Assembly: GCA_023667185.1 (NCBI GenBank)
Contig: JAMPAP010000001.1
Coordinates: 116,096 to 165,228 of the forward strand
Direction: 5' to 3'
DNA from: Lachnoclostridium sp.
GTDB taxonomy: Bacteria; Bacteroidota; Bacteroidia; Bacteroidales; Muribaculaceae
DNA: 49,133 nucleotides
The notes below the pieces were generated by a model. That model was not told the DNA's origin. It made no database searches and was given only the letters and a program-made list of their open reading frames with translations. A program made the position numbers and the translations under genes. Of the stretch, positions 7,962-16,170 are shown piece after piece (position 1 is the stretch's first letter; each line of letters starts with the position of its first letter).

Positions 7962-9992
7962 ATGACTCAACGCAATTACATCCAGATAGCCCTCCGTGGC
8001 AACCTCGACGGCTCTATCCGCACCTTGCTGGCTTATCCGCTCGATGACACTAACCGTGCATGGGAGAAATCACTCGTCACCCCCGCTGCCGCTATCAAGC
8101 GCTTCCTTAATGCCAACGACTGCTATATCCTGCAGCAATCTGACGAGGGCAACTGCTTCTCTTACATCTGCCATAACCCCCACAAGGAGAGCGACAGCTA
8201 TGAGATGATCTCCGTAATGGTCAAAAACGGCTGCTCGCTGACAGGCAAACAACTCCTGACCCTCTTCACCGAGCTCAAGAGACGCCTTATCGAGGATGGC
8301 GAGACTGACGAGGCCGCCATCAACGATGCCCTCAATGCCGCCGGAGTGCCTGACCAGCCCGTGGAGCTATCTTCCTGGATCAACAATGAAGCCTCAGCTC
8401 CTGCCGAAAAGCAGCAGGAAGCGGCCTACCGCACCTACATTTCCACTACGGAGCTGATGAACATCTTCTCCTTCCCGTCGCAGCCCGACTATGCGCCTTA
8501 CCGTTGCATCATAATCGTGCAGGCCACTGCATCGCTACGCCCGGGAGTGAAAATGCCACGTATCACCACCCCGGTGCGTCACCAGTATCACATCATCGCT
8601 CCCGAAGGAGTCGAGCTTTCAGCCACACGTGCTTACGATGGCGACCGTATCACCATTTCATATACCCGCCCCGGATTTGACAAAGCAGTGCAGACATTCA
8701 CCGTAGGCACTCCCTCAGCTTACACCCGCGTCGAGGGCTCGACCATCCGCATCCGCGAGCCCAAGGAGTGCGGCATCCGCTTTATCCGCCGCATAGGTGT
8801 GACAGTAGCCTCTTCCAAAGGCAACTCTATCAACGGCTACACTATCGCCGTCAACGACCGAGCCATCAACACCATGGAGCCCTTCGTAGAGTTTACCGAG
8901 AAGGATCTTGACGGAGATAATGATGTGGTTATCAAGGTGGCATCCAACAACTACCGCCCGCTGACGCTAACCAGGCACGCATCCGAGCTGCTTGAAACGG
9001 ATCACCTCGAGCTGGTGCTCGACCCTGTGGAGCAAGGCGTTACACTGCGCCTTGACTTCGGCGACGGCCGCATCATCGAGCAGCATATCATGATCGAGAA
9101 AAATACTCCGGAGTATAACCGCCTCCATTCAGGTAACTTCCACGGTTTCCGCGCCCATCGCCTCGTCACAGAGGATCACTCCGAAGTATATAACGTGGAT
9201 GTACGTTTCAGTGGCCGCCCTGTGGCGCCCAACTTTGAGACGGCATCCGAGCAGAGCTCTGACGACGCCCCGCAGCAGCCGCAACACGTAGCGCCGGTGT
9301 TTGAAAACATCTCTGACCAGACCACCGAGGATAAGGACAAGATTGACACCTCAGTGCCCGAGGTTGCCACCGAAAGCCCCGAAGAGGTAGCCGAAGATAT
9401 CGAAACAAGCGAGAAGGCCTCACGCCGCCGCACAAAATGGGCCATCATCTCCGCCGCCGCGCTGGTGATCCTCGTGGTAATACTCGTGCTCGTGCTCCCC
9501 ACCGGCGACAAGCTTGATGTCACCCCCGCCGGTGAAACGCTGGCCGACGATGAAATAACCACTGCCGTGACTGACACCACCTCCATTGCAGCAACAACTC
9601 CCGCCGCTGCCGCAACCGCCGCTGCTGCAGGCGTACCGGTAATGATGGATGTAGACATCAACTATCTCAACAACAACTCCGTATGGGATATGTCAAAGCT
9701 CACCTCCCCCGGCGGTATAGCCCTGATGGAGGCTCTCGCAGCCGGCGACATTGATGCCGTAGCCATGAGCGACTACTTCGCTATCAATGGTCGCTGCATC
9801 AACTCCAAAGCCACTGAAGCTATGAACCTTATGTGGCGCGCAAAGGACACCCCTACAAAAAATAGCGTTAAAAAACTGATGGTCAACACCGCCAAGACAG
9901 GCACTATTGACCTCAACAAATTTGTCGACAACCTTGCCCGCCGCCAGCCCCTCGCCACAGAAGCTAACACCCTTCCCCGCCCCACACGATAA
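7962..9992 (+). CDS. Large single-span membrane protein of unknown function
   Basis: Encodes 676 residues with no signal peptide. Residues 1-470 are soluble: an alpha-helical N-terminal segment (about 1-150), then repeated beta-rich, PEGA-like segments (PEGVELSATRAYDGDRI, DHLELVLDPVEQGV). An acidic, Pro/Glu-rich linker (about 425-485) leads to a basic stop-transfer signal (KASRRRTKW) and one transmembrane helix (about 490-510). The C terminus (510-676) is Ala/Thr-rich, then helical with NNNSVWDMSKL. The expected topology is a large cytoplasmic part with a periplasmic tail. No family is recognised. The ATG at 7962 comes right after the palindromic element, and the stop overlaps the start of the U32 gene (TAATG), so the two are translationally coupled. 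Confidence 0.75.
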   Translation: MTQRNYIQIALRGNLDGSIRTLLAYPLDDTNRAWEKSLVTPAAAIKRFLNANDCYILQQSDEGNCFSYICHNPHKESDSYEMISVMVKNGCSLTGKQLLTLFTELKRRLIEDGETDEAAINDALNAAGVPDQPVELSSWINNEASAPAEKQQEAAYRTYISTTELMNIFSFPSQPDYAPYRCIIIVQATASLRPGVKMPRITTPVRHQYHIIAPEGVELSATRAYDGDRITISYTRPGFDKAVQTFTVGTPSAYTRVEGSTIRIREPKECGIRFIRRIGVTVASSKGNSINGYTIAVNDRAINTMEPFVEFTEKDLDGDNDVVIKVASNNYRPLTLTRHASELLETDHLELVLDPVEQGVTLRLDFGDGRIIEQHIMIEKNTPEYNRLHSGNFHGFRAHRLVTEDHSEVYNVDVRFSGRPVAPNFETASEQSSDDAPQQPQHVAPVFENISDQTTEDKDKIDTSVPEVATESPEEVAEDIETSEKASRRRTKWAIISAAALVILVVILVLVLPTGDKLDVTPAGETLADDEITTAVTDTTSIAATTPAAAATAAAAGVPVMMDVDINYLNNNSVWDMSKLTSPGGIALMEALAAGDIDAVAMSDYFAINGRCINSKATEAMNLMWRAKDTPTKNSVKKLMVNTAKTGTIDLNKFVDNLARRQPLATEANTLPRPTR

Positions 9993-11236
9993 TGACACGC
10001 AAAGACTTTGAAATCATGGCTCCCGTAGGGAGTTACGAGTCGCTCCATGCGGCCATAAATGCCGGTGCCGATGCCATTTACTTCGGCGTCGAGGGGCTCA
10101 ATATGCGCTCCCGCTCGAGCGTCAACTTCACCTTAGGCGACCTTCACGAAATCTCGCGCATCTGCGCCGAGGCCGGAGTGAAATCCTATCTCACAGTCAA
10201 CACCGTAATCTACGACGAAGATATCCCTACAGCCCGCGCCATAATCGACGCCGTGGCTCGCAGCAACATCTCGGCCATCATAGCCAGCGACATCTCAGCC
10301 ATCGAATATGCCCGCTCAATAGGCGTGGAAGTGCATATCTCCACTCAGGTCAACATATCCAACATTGATGCCGTAAGATTCTACGCCCGGTATGCCGACG
10401 TGGTAGTGCTCGCCCGAGAGCTCAACCTTGACCAGGTCAAGGCCATCCACGATGCTATCGTAAGAGAAAACATCACCGGCCCCGGAGGCAAGCTCGTGCG
10501 CATCGAAATGTTCTGCCACGGAGCACTCTGCATGGCCGTATCCGGCAAATGCTACCTCAGTCTCCACCAGCTCAACTCCTCGGCCAACCGTGGCGCCTGC
10601 ACACAGATATGCCGCCGTTCCTACACGGTCACTGACCGCGAGACCGGCGAGCAGCTCGACGTCGAAAACAAATATATAATGTCGCCCAAAGACCTCAAGA
10701 CCATCCACTTCCTCAACAAGATGATCGATGCGGGCGTCAGTGTATTCAAGATCGAAGGCCGCGCCCGCGGCCCCGAGTATGTAAAAATAGCTGTAGAATG
10801 TTACTCTGAAGCACTCCGGGCTATAGCCGACGGCACTTACGACGACACAAAAATAGCTGCGTGGGATGAGCGACTCGGCCGCATCTTCAACCGCGGATTC
10901 TGGAACGGTTACTACCTCGGCCAGCGCCTTGGCGAGTGGTCATCCAAATACGGCTCATCGGCCACACGCACCAAGCGCTACGCCGCTAAAGGCGTAAGAT
11001 ACTTCCCCAACATCGGTGTCGGGGAATTTGTAATGGAAAGCGGAGAACTGCATAGGGGCGACGAAGTGGTCATCACGGGGCCTACGACCGGAGCGCTCAT
11101 ACTGACGCTCGACGAGATGCGTGTCAACCTAAAGCCGGTCGACACCGTAAGAAAAGGGGAGCACTTCTCGATCAAAGTCCCCGAAAAGATCCGCCCCTCC
11201 GACAAGCTCTACCTCTGGGAACCCACCGGCCTGTAA
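9992..11236 (+). CDS. U32 family peptidase / tRNA or rRNA hydroxylation-type protein
   Basis: A 414-residue member of peptidase family U32. Well-studied relatives (E. coli TrhP and RlhA) hydroxylate uridine or cytidine in RNA rather than cutting protein. The N-terminal barrel shows EIMAPVGSYESLHAAINAGADAIYFG and the family signature region FKIEGRARGPEYVKIAVECY. A cysteine set in RIEMFCHGALC, KCYLS and NRGACTQIC is placed where RlhA/TrhP bind an iron-sulfur cluster (inference). The C-terminal small beta domain (about 330-414) is present, with YFPNIGVGEFVMESGELHRGD. The start overlaps the previous stop by one base (TAATG), implying translational coupling. An RNA-modification role is more likely than a collagenase role. 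Confidence 0.85.
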   Translation: MTRKDFEIMAPVGSYESLHAAINAGADAIYFGVEGLNMRSRSSVNFTLGDLHEISRICAEAGVKSYLTVNTVIYDEDIPTARAIIDAVARSNISAIIASDISAIEYARSIGVEVHISTQVNISNIDAVRFYARYADVVVLARELNLDQVKAIHDAIVRENITGPGGKLVRIEMFCHGALCMAVSGKCYLSLHQLNSSANRGACTQICRRSYTVTDRETGEQLDVENKYIMSPKDLKTIHFLNKMIDAGVSVFKIEGRARGPEYVKIAVECYSEALRAIADGTYDDTKIAAWDERLGRIFNRGFWNGYYLGQRLGEWSSKYGSSATRTKRYAAKGVRYFPNIGVGEFVMESGELHRGDEVVITGPTTGALILTLDEMRVNLKPVDTVRKGEHFSIKVPEKIRPSDKLYLWEPTGL

Positions 11237-11245
11237 TAGAGAAGG

Positions 11246-11289
11246 GACATCATGTCATGATGACATCATGTCAAATTGTCAATTTGACA
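11246..11289. repeat. Operator-like direct and inverted repeats between convergent genes
   Basis: GACATCATGTC, itself a near-palindrome, occurs twice (11246-11256 and 11262-11272). It is followed by a perfect inverted repeat with 10-base arms around one base (TGTCAAATTG at 11269-11278, CAATTTGACA at 11280-11289). No T-run follows, so a simple intrinsic terminator is unlikely. It may be a regulator-binding site, or a bidirectional end for the U32 gene and the convergent HTH gene. Confidence 0.5.
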
Positions 11290-11298
11290 TGGGAGAGG

Positions 11299-11529
11299 TT
11301 ATTTATTGACGGCTTGACGTTCGATTATAAGGTCGTTGTAGGGAGTGAAGAAGTTGCGGTTGAGGGCTACGCTGATGCGCATGAGCAGGTCAGAGTCGAT
11401 GCTCCGGCGGTTAAAAATCTTGTAGACGTTAGTACGGTTGCAACCAAGGATACCTGACAGCCATACCACTGACTTTCGCTGTGACCGCAGCTCTTCTTCA
11501 ATGAGTTTTCCAATGAAAATCGTTGACAT
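11299..11529 (-). CDS. Small XRE/HTH-type DNA-binding protein
   Basis: Encodes 76 residues. Residues 7-65 form a lambda-repressor-type helix-turn-helix: IEEELRSQRKSVVWLSGILGC, then NRTNVYKIFNRRSIDS with the recognition helix in NRTNVYKIF, then LLMRISVALNRNFF. Short stand-alone proteins of this form are common in Bacteroidetes genomes and are usually annotated as XRE-family regulators. The gene is convergent with the U32 gene. Repeats at 11246-11289 lie just beyond its stop, while the candidate RNA region lies upstream. No perfect promoter box precedes it. The target is unknown. Confidence 0.8.
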   Translation of the reverse strand: MSTIFIGKLIEEELRSQRKSVVWLSGILGCNRTNVYKIFNRRSIDSDLLMRISVALNRNFFTPYNDLIIERQAVNK

Positions 11530-11631
11530 AATTGAGGCGATTGTTGTTTTAATTAATTCGTGTAAGTTTCAAAAGTTAATCGCGAGTCCTCAACTGATAA
11601 TGGTTAAGTAATGTAACTTGCGATGGGAGAG

Positions 11632-11995
11632 AGGGTGTGGAGCCGAGACTCCACCGGCGCAGTTCAGGACAGTCGCGAAGCCGCCTCTGCGGTCATCGTT
11701 CACGCCCGTATCCACTGATCATATCACTCGTTTTTCCACTTGACATGAACAGGGCCGGAACCATGTTTTCAATCCTGACCCCGTCTGAGGCACCGCCATG
11801 CGCCTTCTCCTCGGAACAAGTTGAAAATTAGCTTCCGGCCCATTCGAGCATACAACTAAATTTCTTTCCACTTGCTCCCCGCGGATTATAGTTCTTGGCG
11901 GTTTCCAGACAGAGGGAACATATTATCACCTGACTGTCTACTATTTGTCAACATTCTGATAATTGTCTATTTAAAAGCGTAAGACAGTCCGGGTT
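11632..11995 (-). ncRNA. Candidate structured RNA in gene-free region before pckA
   Basis: No convincing reading frame exists here on either strand. The sequence is dense in inverted repeats: GACTGTCT/AGACAGTC (11932-11939 with 11982-11989), GGGCCGGAA/TTCCGGCCC (11752-11760 with 11833-11841) enclosing TTTTCAA/TTGAAAA (11766-11772 with 11821-11827) and GAGG/CCTC (11787-11790 with 11809-11812), and a GTGGAG/CTCCAC hairpin (11637-11654). A perfect reverse-strand -7 box (12001-12008) would start a transcript near 11995. The 3' end is not defined because no T-run is seen. It lacks the RNase P and tmRNA hallmarks I looked for. A 6S-like RNA or a relic is possible. Confidence 0.35.
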
Positions 11996-12000
11996 TCTTG

Positions 12001-12008
12001 CAAAAGTA
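12001..12008 (-). promoter_or_regulatory. Reverse-strand -7 box (TACTTTTG) for the candidate RNA
   Basis: On the - strand this reads TACTTTTG, a perfect TAnnTTTG. No open reading frame follows on that strand, so if active it would make a non-coding transcript running from about 11995 toward the HTH gene. Confidence 0.45.
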
Positions 12009-12190
12009 AGGATAATTTTCCGTCTAAAAAAATATACGGTTGAATCGCTACAACATTTTATCTTAAAAATACTTAAATGTCGCCATGTTGGGCACAAACG
12101 GCTTCCGGTGGTATCAATCTGCCCAATTACTAAAAAAATTTAATGAAGAAAAATTTCCTTAATTTTACATTTACTTCTCAAAAAAGTGAT

Positions 12191-12198
12191 TACCTTTG
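12191..12198 (+). promoter_or_regulatory. pckA promoter -7 box (TACCTTTG) with structured leader
   Basis: TACCTTTG matches the -7 consensus. The predicted leader is about 110 bases, long for this window, and contains a hairpin (TCGGA 12220-12224 with TCCGA 12235-12239, flanked by TTTG/CAAA at 12215-12218 and 12245-12248). The long leader would allow post-transcriptional control of this gluconeogenic gene (inference). Confidence 0.55.
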
Positions 12199-12313
12199 CA
12201 CTTGATTAACAAGGTTTGCTCGGAAGGCGCTCTCTCCGACCGGACAAAATAAGCATCTAAGGTTATAATCATCAAAGAGATATATCAGTAAAACCCTATA
12301 AATTACCAAGACA

Positions 12314-13915
12314 ATGAGCACTATTGATCTTACCCAGTATGGCATCAAGGGAGCTAAAGTGATCCACAACCCCGGATACGAGAAGCTTTTCTATGATGAA
12401 ATGAACCGCAACCTCCAAGGTTACGAGCGCGCCCAGCTCACTGAGCTCGACGCCGTTAACGTCATGACCGGCATCTACACCGGCCGTTCGCCTAAAGATA
12501 AATTCTTCGTTATGGACGAAGTGTCAAAGGACACTATCTGGTGGACTACTGACGAATACAAGAATGACAACAAGCCCATCACAGAGCAGACTTGGGACGA
12601 GCTCAAGAAGATCGCTGACAAGGAGCTTTCTGACAAAACTCTCTATGTAGTCGATGCTTTCTGCGGCACTAACCCTGACACCCGTCTGGCTGTACGCTTC
12701 GTCATGGAAGTAGCTTGGCAGGCTCACTTCGTGACCAATATGTTTATCCGCCCCACCGCTGAAGAGCTCGCTAACTTCAAGCCTGACTTCGTGGTTCTCA
12801 ACGCATCGAAAGCAAAGGTTGAAAACTGGAAGGAACTCGGCATCAACTCCGAGACTTGCGTTGCATTCAGCCTCAAGCACCGCATGCAGCTTATCATCAA
12901 CACATGGTATGGCGGCGAAATGAAGAAGGGTATGTTCTCTATCATGAACTACTACAACCCCCTCCGCGGCATCGCTTCAATGCACTGCTCAGCCAACACT
13001 GACAAGCAGGGCGAAAACACCGCTATATTCTTCGGCCTCTCTGGTACAGGCAAAACAACCCTTTCTACTGACCCCAAACGTCTCCTCATCGGTGACGACG
13101 AACACGGCTGGGACGACAATGGCGTGTTCAACTACGAAGGCGGCTGCTATGCAAAGGTTATCAACCTCGACAAGGAGTCAGAGCCCGATATCTACAACGC
13201 TATCCGTCGCGACGCTCTCCTTGAAAACGTTACCGTCGACGTAGAAGGCAAGATCGACTTCACTGACAAGTCAGTGACCGAGAACACCCGCGTATCTTAC
13301 CCCATCGACCATATCACTAACATCATCGTTCCCTCACGCGGTCCTGCCGCCAAGAATGTGATCTTCCTTTCAGCTGACGCATTCGGTGTGCTTCCTCCCG
13401 TGTCGATCCTCAACGATGAGCAGACCAAATACTACTTCCTGTCAGGCTTCACCAGCAAGCTCGCCGGCACTGAGCGCGGTATCACCGAGCCCACCCCGAC
13501 ATTCTCTGCCTGCTTCGGCGCCGCCTTCCTTTCACTCCACCCCACAAAATATGCCGAGGAACTCGTTAAGCGTATGAACCGCTCTGGCGCAAAGGCTTAC
13601 CTCGTCAACACCGGCTGGAATGGCACAGGCAAGCGTATCTCTATCCGTGACACCCGCGGTATCATTGACGCTATCCTCGACGGCTCTATCCTTAAGGCTC
13701 CCACCAAGAAGCTCCCCATCTTTGACTTCGAGATTCCTACCGAGCTCCCCGGCGTAGATCCCAAGATCCTTGACCCCCGCGACACTTACACTGATCCCGC
13801 TGAATGGACTAAGAAAGCTGACAAGCTCGCTGAAATGTTCATCGCTAACTTCAAGAAATTTGAAGGTCACGAAGAAGGCCGCAAGCTCGTAGCTGCCGGT
13901 CCTCACATTGACTGA
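12314..13915 (+). CDS. pckA: Phosphoenolpyruvate carboxykinase (ATP)
   Basis: ATP-dependent PEPCK interconverts oxaloacetate + ATP with phosphoenolpyruvate + CO2 + ADP. In Bacteroidales it is the main carboxylating step toward succinate and propionate, so it works in both glycolytic fermentation and gluconeogenesis (family knowledge). The 533-residue length is typical. Visible motifs are TGRSPKDKF near residue 58 (oxaloacetate-binding Arg), the P-loop [16 protein letters not shown] around 240, the kinase-2/metal segment GDDEHGWDD around 260, and [12 protein letters not shown] in the C-terminal part. A promoter box and structured leader precede it and a strong terminator follows, so it is monocistronic. 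Codon use is that of a highly expressed gene (strong preference for a small codon set). Confidence 0.97.
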   Translation: MSTIDLTQYGIKGAKVIHNPGYEKLFYDEMNRNLQGYERAQLTELDAVNVMTGIYTGRSPKDKFFVMDEVSKDTIWWTTDEYKNDNKPITEQTWDELKKIADKELSDKTLYVVDAFCGTNPDTRLAVRFVMEVAWQAHFVTNMFIRPTAEELANFKPDFVVLNASKAKVENWKELGINSETCVAFSLKHRMQLIINTWYGGEMKKGMFSIMNYYNPLRGIASMHCSANTDKQGENTAIFFGLSGTGKTTLSTDPKRLLIGDDEHGWDDNGVFNYEGGCYAKVINLDKESEPDIYNAIRRDALLENVTVDVEGKIDFTDKSVTENTRVSYPIDHITNIIVPSRGPAAKNVIFLSADAFGVLPPVSILNDEQTKYYFLSGFTSKLAGTERGITEPTPTFSACFGAAFLSLHPTKYAEELVKRMNRSGAKAYLVNTGWNGTGKRISIRDTRGIIDAILDGSILKAPTKKLPIFDFEIPTELPGVDPKILDPRDTYTDPAEWTKKADKLAEMFIANFKKFEGHEEGRKLVAAGPHID

Positions 13916-13945
13916 TATCATCCCTCTTGATACATTATGAAATCC

Positions 13946-13991
13946 TCCGGGGGCGCGCCACATCAGCGGCACGCCCCCGGATATTTTTTTT
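13946..13991 (+). terminator. Intrinsic terminator of pckA
   Basis: A GC-rich stem (CCGGGGGCG at 13947-13955 with CGCCCCCGG at 13972-13980) is followed directly by a T-run at 13984-13991, about 30 bases after the pckA stop. Confidence 0.85.
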
Positions 13992-14106
13992 GCGCTGGTG
14001 AACCTTTTACGGCAACAGATTGTTACTATTTTGGACTTTTTGGCGGCGAATGTCGCAAATTAAAGAAAAAATTAGTTAATTAGGCTTATTATATACAATT
14101 TTTTCG

Positions 14107-14114
14107 TAATTTTG
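14107..14114 (+). promoter_or_regulatory. gapA promoter -7 box (TAATTTTG)
   Basis: TAATTTTG matches TAnnTTTG and lies 64 bases before the gapA start; the upstream sequence is very AT-rich, as in strong promoters. Confidence 0.6.
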
Positions 14115-14150
14115 CAGCGCAAAAGGTAAAAAGCACTTTATAGATTGTAA

Positions 14151-15188
<1,038 letters not shown>

Positions 15189-15215
15189 TAGCCAATCTCC
15201 AAAGCCATAATTACA

Positions 15216-15249
15216 AGCCGCGACGGATCAACCTCCGCCGCGGCTTTTT
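15216..15249 (+). terminator. Intrinsic terminator of gapA
   Basis: The stem AGCCGCG (15216-15222) with CGCGGCT (15239-15245) is followed by a T-run and lies 28 bases after the gapA stop. Confidence 0.85.
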
Positions 15250-15255
15250 CATTTT

Positions 15256-15460
15256 TTAGTTGTTAGTTGTTAGTTGTTAGTTGTTAGTTGTTAGTTAATA
15301 GTCGTTAGTTGAGAGGCGCCGGAGTTGTCGGAGGGTGTTGAAAAACTAATCTCAAGCCCGGAGGCCTGAGATTAGTTATTTACCAAAAGGATAAAGTTGA
15401 GGATACTCATTAAACTAACAACTAACGACTAACAACTAAAAACTAACAACTAAAAACTAC
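15256..15460. repeat. Inverted heptamer arrays flanking a REP-like hairpin
   Basis: The left side holds five perfect tandem copies of TTAGTTG (15256-15290) plus variants to 15311. The right side (about 15413-15460) holds the reverse complement, CAACTAA, in a degenerate array. Between them is an 11-bp-arm hairpin (AACTAATCTCA 15344-15354 with TGAGATTAGTT 15367-15377) with a CGGA centre. The same ACTAATCTCA sequence begins the arms of the palindrome at 36456-36692. The block is 3' of the gapA terminator and before the next promoter. Confidence 0.7.
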
Positions 15461-15498
15461 TTCTGCCATTATGGTCATCGGCGGGGGGATGGGAGGTG

Positions 15499-15506
15499 TA
15501 ACTTTG
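15499..15506 (+). promoter_or_regulatory. -7 box (TAACTTTG) with G-rich upstream tract
   Basis: TAACTTTG is a perfect -7 match, 21 bases before the start codon at 15527. A guanine-rich run (15483-15496: six, three and two Gs) abuts it, recalling the G-rich tract before the first promoter in this window. Confidence 0.55.
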
Positions 15507-15526
15507 TCGAAAAAAATAGTTACATT

Positions 15527-15985
15527 ATGAGAGAATATGAACTGGCGGTTTCCCACGCCTATTACAATGAAACGATCGAAAAGATTCAGAATTCTTTTCC
15601 GCCTGATATTGCTGACAGACTTTGCAGTGCAGTGTTTGCCTACGTCACCGGTGGTGACGAGTTGGAGTGTATCACTACAAAGATGGAGTGGTTTATTTTC
15701 AAGCTTATACGGGAAGATCTGCTCAAGGCTATCGAACGTTCGCGTAAAGCCCGCCAGCCACGCAAAGTGAAAGAGGAAACTCCTGAAGTTGAGAATGTAG
15801 AGAATGATGAGATTGAAGGGGGTGATGGGAAAAAGGCGCCACGTCGCAAGCGCAAGCGTCAGCGCCGTGTTGTGCCCAAGTCTATACAGTTGCTATACAA
15901 GATGATGGATCAGATAAATGTGCCTGAGGAGGAGCGCGACCCCAACTGGATGAGGTATGTCAGATTCAAAGATTGCACATGGTGA
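15527..15985 (+). CDS. Hypothetical protein resembling DUF6291
   Basis: Encodes 152 residues, soluble and without a signal peptide. Residues 5-65 (SHAYYNETIEKIQNSFPPDIADRLCSAVFAYVTGG...MEWFIFKLIREDLLKAIER) follow the helical pattern of DUF6291-type N-terminal modules often seen in phage or mobile-element replication proteins. The resemblance is by eye and modest. Then come an acidic Glu/Asp stretch (about 82-100), a strongly basic block (KKAPRRKRKRQRRVVPKS, about 101-119) and a short C-terminal helix. The basic block suggests nucleic-acid binding (inference). It has its own promoter and is isolated between repeat-rich gaps, so it could be a mobile-element remnant. Confidence 0.65.
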   Translation: MREYELAVSHAYYNETIEKIQNSFPPDIADRLCSAVFAYVTGGDELECITTKMEWFIFKLIREDLLKAIERSRKARQPRKVKEETPEVENVENDEIEGGDGKKAPRRKRKRQRRVVPKSIQLLYKMMDQINVPEEERDPNWMRYVRFKDCTW

Positions 15986-16060
15986 TTATTTTCATTATCG
16001 ACACCTTTCTGACAACCAAGAAGATAGCACCTCGGCGATGAAGTGGTCATCAAAATAGGC

Positions 16061-16100
16061 GTTACCACAACATCGGCTTTCTGAGCCCGAGATTGGTAAC
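16061..16100. repeat. Degenerate copy of the dispersed hairpin family
   Basis: GTTACC (16061-16066) pairs with GGTAAC (16095-16100) around an inner GGCT/AGCC stem (16075-16078 with 16084-16087). TACCACAACATCG (16063-16075) is shared with 36581 and 4911, and TTTCTGACAACC just upstream (about 16005-16016) resembles the right arm of the 36456-36692 palindrome. It lies immediately before the promoter of the NSS transporter gene. Confidence 0.5.
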
Positions 16101-16138
16101 AATTCGTTACAATATTTGCTGATATAAAATAAATTTAT

Positions 16139-16146
16139 TACCTTTG
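16139..16146 (+). promoter_or_regulatory. Promoter of the NSS transporter (-33 TTTG 16115-16118, -7 TACCTTTG)
   Basis: TACCTTTG at 16139-16146 with TTTG 20 bases upstream is a complete Bacteroidetes promoter; the start codon is 25 bases downstream of the -7 box. Confidence 0.65.
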
Positions 16147-16170
16147 TGGCAGAATTTTCAATAAGGTATA

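Noticed and set aside
9176-9661. A 161-codon - strand frame opposite the 676-residue gene
   Set aside because: Low-complexity Ser/Val/Ala frame antisense to the Ala/Thr-rich region of a convincing gene.
11257-11457. A 66-codon + strand frame opposite the small HTH gene
   Set aside because: It runs antisense through the HTH gene, starts within the repeats and has no recognisable features.
11637-11831. A 64-codon + strand frame in the gene-free region
   Set aside because: Its composition (many Ser, Pro, Arg) reflects the underlying inverted repeats. There is no promoter box on that strand and no family resemblance.
11632-11995. Candidate RNA as RNase P RNA or tmRNA
   Set aside because: The conserved P4-type GGAAAGTCC core of RNase P and the tmRNA acceptor/T-arm with a resume codon are not visible on either strand.
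15256-15311. Tandem heptamers as a possible CRISPR array
   Set aside because: The unit is only 7 bases with no spacers, and no cas genes are near.
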